A stretch of DNA of 17,443 nucleotides, from NCBI GenBank assembly GCA_002389645.1, contig DGQE01000033.1, positions 1-17,443 of the forward strand. Reading direction: 5' to 3'. A program made the position numbers and the translations under genes. The DNA comes from Flavobacteriales bacterium UBA4422 (lineage in GTDB: Bacteria > Bacteroidota > Bacteroidia > Flavobacteriales_G > Salibacteraceae). Positions 14,102-17,443 of the stretch are shown piece by piece (the first letter of the stretch is position 1; the number at the start of each line of letters is the position of its first letter). The notes under the pieces are model-generated. The model was not told where the DNA came from. It ran no database searches and saw only the letters and a program-made list of their open reading frames with translations.

Positions 14102-15306
14102 AGCCGTTGCTCATTGAGTAAGGTTTTCACAGGAATTATACTTGCCAATAACCCTATAGTAAATACCACTCCAGACACCGCAAGGATATCTGTCAGATGA
14201 AGTTCAACGGGATAAAACTCTACCAATCCACCTTGCAAGGGAAAAAACCCAATATATTGCTGAACGAGGATCAATGTGATTCCCAATCCCATTCCAATTC
14301 CAGCGCCCACACTGGTAATGAGCAATCCTTCATACAAGAATACGCGTTGAACATCTTTAGCGGTTTGCCCTAACGAGCGCAATAACGAAATGTCTTTTTT
14401 CTTATCGATGATCAGCATTGTTAAGCTTCCAATCAGATTAAATGTGGCCACAATCAGGATAAAACTGAGGATAAAGAATGTCACCCATTTTTCTGTGGCG
14501 TTGGTTTTAAACAAGACATCATTAAGCTCTATTCTTGTTTTCACAATGAGTTGACCTCCTAAAAGTTGGATGAGTTTTTCTTTTACCAATTGTGCGTCAT
14601 GCCCTGGTTTAAGTGTAAGGTCTATGAATGAGGCATGGTTCTCATATTGCAGCAAATCTTCAGCGAAATCAAACGGCACGTAGATGTATGAATAGTCAAA
14701 CTCAGGATTGAGCGCTACAATTCCCAGAGGAACGATGCGCTCTTGAACAAACTTGCTCTCGGGATTGAGCGAATTTATGCCATTGCGTTTAGCAGCGAAT
14801 ACCTTGATGCCTTCATAGCCCTCACTGATGAAAAGGTTCAAGTTATCCGCAATTCCATAGCCTAATAATGCTCTTGGATATCCGTTGTATGTGATGCCTA
14901 ACTCACCTTCAACCAAATGCTCATCCAAGCCTAAATTGGGAAGGTAAGATTCAGAAATGCCTCGTAATGTTACGATCGATTGCTGGTCTTTGAACTGTAA
15001 AAAGACCGTTTCTTCTAATATTGGCGCAATCGCTTGAGCTTCATCCCAACGGATAATTGTGTTCAAGTCAACCGAATCTAGAGCAATGGTTTTTCCTTTA
15101 ATAGGACTAATTCGAATATCAGGGTCAACTGAAGTATAAAGATCGGCTACCAATGTCTCTAATCCATTAAACGCACTCAAAACGATGATCATGGCTAAGC
15201 TGCCAATGGCAACTCCTGTTGCCGCGATTCCAGAAATAATATTGATCACATTGCGATTGCCGCGTGAGAATAAATAGCGCTTTGCAATAGAGAGGCTAAG
15301 ATTCAC
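14080..15306 (-). CDS. LolC/LolE/FtsX-family ABC permease
   Basis: A 408-residue inner-membrane permease of the lipoprotein-releasing type. TM1 (about 22-48, INIISGIAATGVAIGSLAMI) is followed by a large periplasmic MacB/PCD-like domain (about 50-265). Three C-terminal TM segments (about 272-300, 322-350 and 372-396) form the FtsX domain, with the coupling motif KKKDISLLRSLGQTAKDVQRVF (read as KKKDISLLRSLG and QTAKDVQRVF) between the first two. This one-plus-three layout fits LolC/LolE, which extract lipoproteins for transfer to LolA; the ATPase (LolD) is not in the window. Start is GTG at 15306, matching the MNLSLxIAKRYLFS opening common in this family. It lies six bases after rbfA and is co-transcribed with it, an arrangement I recall from other Bacteroidota. 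Confidence 0.88.
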   Translation of the reverse strand: MNLSLSIAKRYLFSRGNRNVINIISGIAATGVAIGSLAMIIVLSAFNGLETLVADLYTSVDPDIRISPIKGKTIALDSVDLNTIIRWDEAQAIAPILEETVFLQFKDQQSIVTLRGISESYLPNLGLDEHLVEGELGITYNGYPRALLGYGIADNLNLFISEGYEGIKVFAAKRNGINSLNPESKFVQERIVPLGIVALNPEFDYSYIYVPFDFAEDLLQYENHASFIDLTLKPGHDAQLVKEKLIQLLGGQLIVKTRIELNDVLFKTNATEKWVTFFILSFILIVATFNLIGSLTMLIIDKKKDISLLRSLGQTAKDVQRVFLYEGLLITSVGAGIGMGLGITLILVQQYIGFFPLQGGLVEFYPVELHLTDILAVSGVVFTIGLLASIIPVKTLLNEQRLHKVTSS

Positions 15307-15312
15307 TACAAT

Positions 15313-15648
15313 TTATTTTAGTAAATCGTCAATACGCTGGGCATATTCCATGGAATCGTCATGGTAAAAACGAAGCTCAGGCATTACCCGAAACTGTTTT
15401 TTTATTTTTTGATTAAGTGTATGACTGATTTCATGCAAGTTAACATTCAAATTTTCGACAACGGCTTTGGACTCTTTTGTTGGGAAGGCACTTACATACA
15501 CCTTTGCATAACCCAAGTCAGGCGTAATGCGTACGGTGGTCACTGAAATGATATTGCCTTGAGTAAGATGCTGAAATTCTTTTTGAAAAAGCATTCCCAA
15601 TTCCTTTTGTAGGAGTCTTGAAACCTTTTGTTGTCGTACACTTTCCAT
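15313..15648 (-). CDS. rbfA: Ribosome-binding factor A
   Basis: A 111-residue small KH-type protein that binds the 30S subunit and helps 16S rRNA 5'-end maturation. Recognisable features are the opening SVRQQKVSRLLQKELGMLF (2-20), the central VTTVRITPDLGYAKVYVSAF (36-55) and the end ELRFYHDDSMEYAQRIDDLL (91-110). Length is normal for RbfA. Start at ATG 15648 fits the family and is just four bases from a perfect -7 box, so the transcript may be leaderless. It is the first gene of an operon with the LolCE-type permease. Confidence 0.94.
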   Translation of the reverse strand: MESVRQQKVSRLLQKELGMLFQKEFQHLTQGNIISVTTVRITPDLGYAKVYVSAFPTKESKAVVENLNVNLHEISHTLNQKIKKQFRVMPELRFYHDDSMEYAQRIDDLLK

Positions 15649-15652
15649 AAAG

Positions 15653-15660
15653 CAAAAGTA
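15653..15660 (-). promoter_or_regulatory. -7 box of the rbfA operon
   Basis: TACTTTTG on the minus strand matches TAnnTTTG exactly. Four bases separate it from the rbfA ATG, so transcription should begin at or next to the start codon. Confidence 0.55.
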
Positions 15661-15689
15661 TTAAATGATGTCGCCTAAACCATCAGACT

Positions 15690-15697
15690 TAATTTTG
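15690..15697 (+). promoter_or_regulatory. -7 box of the SprB-repeat T9SS gene
   Basis: TAATTTTG matches TAnnTTTG exactly, 39 bases before the ATG at 15737; a second, weaker box TACCTTCG lies at 15703-15710. The divergent rbfA box is only 29 bases away, so both promoters share upstream sequence. Confidence 0.5.
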
Positions 15698-15736
15698 CGT
15701 CTTACCTTCGAATTCAAACGTTTTAAAAGCATCACT

Positions 15737-17236
15737 ATGAAAAAATCACTACTTCCTTTATTACTAGTTATATTGAGCCTGCCTTTAGCTGCTCAAATCA
15801 CCATTACCCAAGCTGACTATGGTCAAGTAGGCGATAGTATAACTATTGGCAACGATGTTAACCCACCAGCTGGGTTGAGCGTTGGAGGAACTGGTTTGCA
15901 AACCTGGGACTTCACCGCTTTGGCGTTGAGTAACATCAATACATTAAACTTTGTTGATCCTGCAAATACATTAAGTGGTGCTCTGTTTCCACAAGCGGAT
16001 TTAGCTATTGAGCGCCTGACTGACACACTCTTTTTTCAGTCATCACCAGCGTCATTTTTACTTGATGGTGTGGCTGGGTCTGGATTTGGTCTAGGAGTAA
16101 ACGTTGTGGCCAATTTTAATCCAAACTCTACACAAGTTGAATTTCCTGCTACATTAGGCTCTTCTTTCATTGATACCGCGGTATTTGATACCATTGTTGA
16201 TTGTCAAGCTTTTGGTTTTGGCAACTTATGTGATTCTGCTCGATTAAGGAGAACATTGATTGGAACAGGAACTATTGATGCACACGGATCAATTAGCACG
16301 CCTGGAGGAACATTTGAAACTGTGCGTCAATATTTCAGAGAAGACAATTCAGACAGTGTTTGGATTAAAATACCGTTTTTAGGATGGTCGTTATTCAGCG
16401 ATTCTCTTTCTACCAATCATAACTATAGATGGATGGCTAATGGAGAAAAGTGGCCAGTTTTGAGTGCTGTTGCTGATGCTCCTGGCGGGAGTATTACTTC
16501 AGCTGAATTCATTATTGGAGCCCAAGTGTTGGCTTTTGCCGATAATGTTACGGGGCCATCTTGTAATGGAGGCTGCAACGGTTCAGCCTCAGTTTTCGCC
16601 ATTGGCGGAGTGCCGCCTTATACTTATTCGTGGTCTAATGGCAGCAATACCGCGGCAATTTCTGGGTTATGTGAGGGAACTTACACGGTGACAATAGAGG
16701 ACAATGATACTGGTTCTTACGTCTTGAATATTGAAATAAATGAGCCTTCAGCACTTACCATCTCTGGAGCAGTTCAGGGATCAAATACTGGTTCAGATGG
16801 TGCAATAGATATTACTGTAACAGGCGGAACAGGTTCAGGGTCTTACAGCTATGGTTGGACAGGTCCGAATGAATTTACAGCTTCAACTGCAGATATTTCT
16901 GGCCTGGGAGAAGGTGATTACACCGTTGTGGTAACTGATGGCAATAATTGCGACACGACAAGAACATTTGCGGTGGCTTTAACAGGAATAGCAGGGTTAA
17001 ATGAAGCAGGGTTTAAGGCATATCCAAACCCAGCAAATGATGAGTTGAACATATTGTGCAGCAACATCATTCAATCCTACAAAGTGACAGATTTGTTGGG
17101 CAATGTTGTTTCAATTGCATCGCCAATCTCAATGAGCACCGTGTTTTCTACAGCCAATCTTTCAGAAGGCATTTATGTGGTTGAAGTGATTACAGCGCGC
17201 GGCACGTTTATCAATAAGGTAACAGTTGCTCATTGA
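15737..17236 (+). CDS. Secreted SprB-repeat protein with T9SS sorting domain
   Basis: A 499-residue secreted or surface protein. A signal peptide (1-20, MKKSLLPLLLVILSLPLAAQ) precedes an N-terminal region (about 21-285) that I cannot assign to a family; it is rich in beta-type sequence and contains a short cysteine pair region (VDCQAFGFGNLCDSARLRR). Two SprB-type repeats follow: about 289-322 (GGVPPYTYSWSNG, then ISGLCEGTYTVTIED) and about 360-402 (TGGTGSGSYSYGWTG, then ISGLGEGDYTVVVTDGNNC). SprB repeats occur in gliding adhesins and other T9SS cargo. The C-terminus (426-499) is a type A sorting domain (FKAYPNPANDELNI, then LSEGIYVVEV). I chose ATG 15737 over 15665 because it begins the signal peptide. 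The upstream -7 box gives a short leader, and strong hairpins follow the stop. Confidence 0.85.
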   Translation: MKKSLLPLLLVILSLPLAAQITITQADYGQVGDSITIGNDVNPPAGLSVGGTGLQTWDFTALALSNINTLNFVDPANTLSGALFPQADLAIERLTDTLFFQSSPASFLLDGVAGSGFGLGVNVVANFNPNSTQVEFPATLGSSFIDTAVFDTIVDCQAFGFGNLCDSARLRRTLIGTGTIDAHGSISTPGGTFETVRQYFREDNSDSVWIKIPFLGWSLFSDSLSTNHNYRWMANGEKWPVLSAVADAPGGSITSAEFIIGAQVLAFADNVTGPSCNGGCNGSASVFAIGGVPPYTYSWSNGSNTAAISGLCEGTYTVTIEDNDTGSYVLNIEINEPSALTISGAVQGSNTGSDGAIDITVTGGTGSGSYSYGWTGPNEFTASTADISGLGEGDYTVVVTDGNNCDTTRTFAVALTGIAGLNEAGFKAYPNPANDELNILCSNIIQSYKVTDLLGNVVSIASPISMSTVFSTANLSEGIYVVEVITARGTFINKVTVAH

Positions 17237-17251
17237 TATAAAACGGAATCA

Positions 17252-17271
17252 AAACTGACAGAGATCAGTTT
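17252..17271 (+). terminator. Small hairpin after the SprB-repeat gene
   Basis: AAACTGA-CAGAGA-TCAGTTT forms a perfect 7-bp stem 16 bases after the stop. It has no following T-run, so it may aid 3'-end stability rather than terminate alone. Confidence 0.3.
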
Positions 17272-17281
17272 CTAATCATTT

Positions 17282-17313
17282 AAAGCGAGGCACTTTTGTG
17301 ACCTCGCTTTTTT
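17282..17313 (+). terminator. Strong intrinsic terminator of the SprB-repeat gene
   Basis: AAAGCGAGG (17282-17290) pairs with CCTCGCTTT (17302-17310), and inner CAC/GTG closes a TTTT loop with one bulged A at 17301; the stem ends in a run of six T. The next gene's ATG begins at 17314, directly after the T-run. Confidence 0.85.
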
Positions 17314-17443
17314 ATGCAACAAGCCAAACAAATCAAAACCTGCTACCATTGCGGAGAAGACTGCAATGATGGAGTCATTCAGCATGATGATCATGATTTT
17401 TGTTGTCATGGTTGTAAGACCGTATATACGCTGCTCAATGATA
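17314..17443 (+). CDS. ccoI: CcoI/FixI-type copper-transporting P-type ATPase, N-terminus (partial)
   Basis: Only the first 43 residues are present; the frame is open to the right edge. They contain a cysteine-rich metal-binding segment, C10-Y-H-C13, C17, then F-C28-C29-H-G-C32-K-T-V-Y. This matches the extra N-terminal domain of CcoI/FixI-type copper ATPases, which supply copper to cbb3 cytochrome oxidase; in that family it is followed by an HMA domain and the P-type ATPase core. In Bacteroidota the ccoS and ccoNOP genes usually follow, outside this window. The ATG sits directly at the end of the preceding terminator, so its promoter is unclear; a CACTTTTG box lies inside the hairpin at 17291-17298. 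Confidence 0.7.
   Translation, partial: MQQAKQIKTCYHCGEDCNDGVIQHDDHDFCCHGCKTVYTLLND

Noticed and set aside
15665..15736. N-terminal extension of the SprB-repeat protein by 24 residues
   Set aside because: It would place the start before the -7 box at 15690 and put basic residues ahead of the signal peptide at ATG 15737.

Overview
The window reads as a chromosomal segment of a Bacteroidota bacterium, most likely a Flavobacteriales-type marine or gliding lineage. The evidence is: three proteins with a C-terminal type IX secretion (T9SS) sorting domain (YPNP start, GVY or GIY near the end); SprB-type and 'CDS..WP..G' adhesin repeats; an ExbB with an added signal peptide and acidic linker beside two ExbDs; A-rich start regions without clear Shine-Dalgarno sites; and several copies of the Bacteroidota -7 promoter box TAnnTTTG. 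No rRNA, tRNA, CRISPR array, insertion sequence or phage gene was recognised. The species cannot be named from the sequence alone.

Layout. 1-1076: the tail of a LamG-like protein, then an FG-GAP/T9SS protein that lacks an export signal and looks 5'-truncated. 1077-1404: a gene-poor spacer with a weak hairpin and a degenerate inverted repeat. 1405-2433: AI-2E family transporter. 2504-4624 (-): tex. 4810-5695: an MscS-type mechanosensitive channel split by a frameshift. 5860-6171: a small single-domain rhodanese, followed by a strong terminator. 6242-9358 (-): a three-gene operon (in transcription order an MbnP-like T9SS protein, then two di-haem MauG/MbnH/cytochrome c peroxidase-family enzymes) whose reading frames overlap by 11 and 4 nt. 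9359-9736: the divergent control region. 9737-12108: exbB, a four-helix membrane protein, exbD1 and exbD2, closed by a strong terminator. 12129-13076 (-): CPBP membrane protease. 13112-14101: dusB. 14080-15648 (-): rbfA followed by a LolC/LolE/FtsX-type permease. 15737-17236: a T9SS SprB-repeat protein. 17314-end: the N-terminus of a CcoI-type copper P-type ATPase.

How the parts work together. Most of the window is housekeeping: translation and RNA (tex, dusB, rbfA), envelope energy transduction (exbBD), lipoprotein sorting (LolCE-like) and osmotic safety (mscS). The accessory material of most interest is the MbnP/di-haem peroxidase operon. In this family MbnH-type enzymes oxidise a tryptophan of MbnP to kynurenine, which helps create a copper site. 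Here the MbnP domain carries a T9SS tail, so the modified protein would be moved to the cell surface, and there are two non-identical di-haem enzymes rather than one. This is an inference from domain content and gene order, not a demonstrated function.
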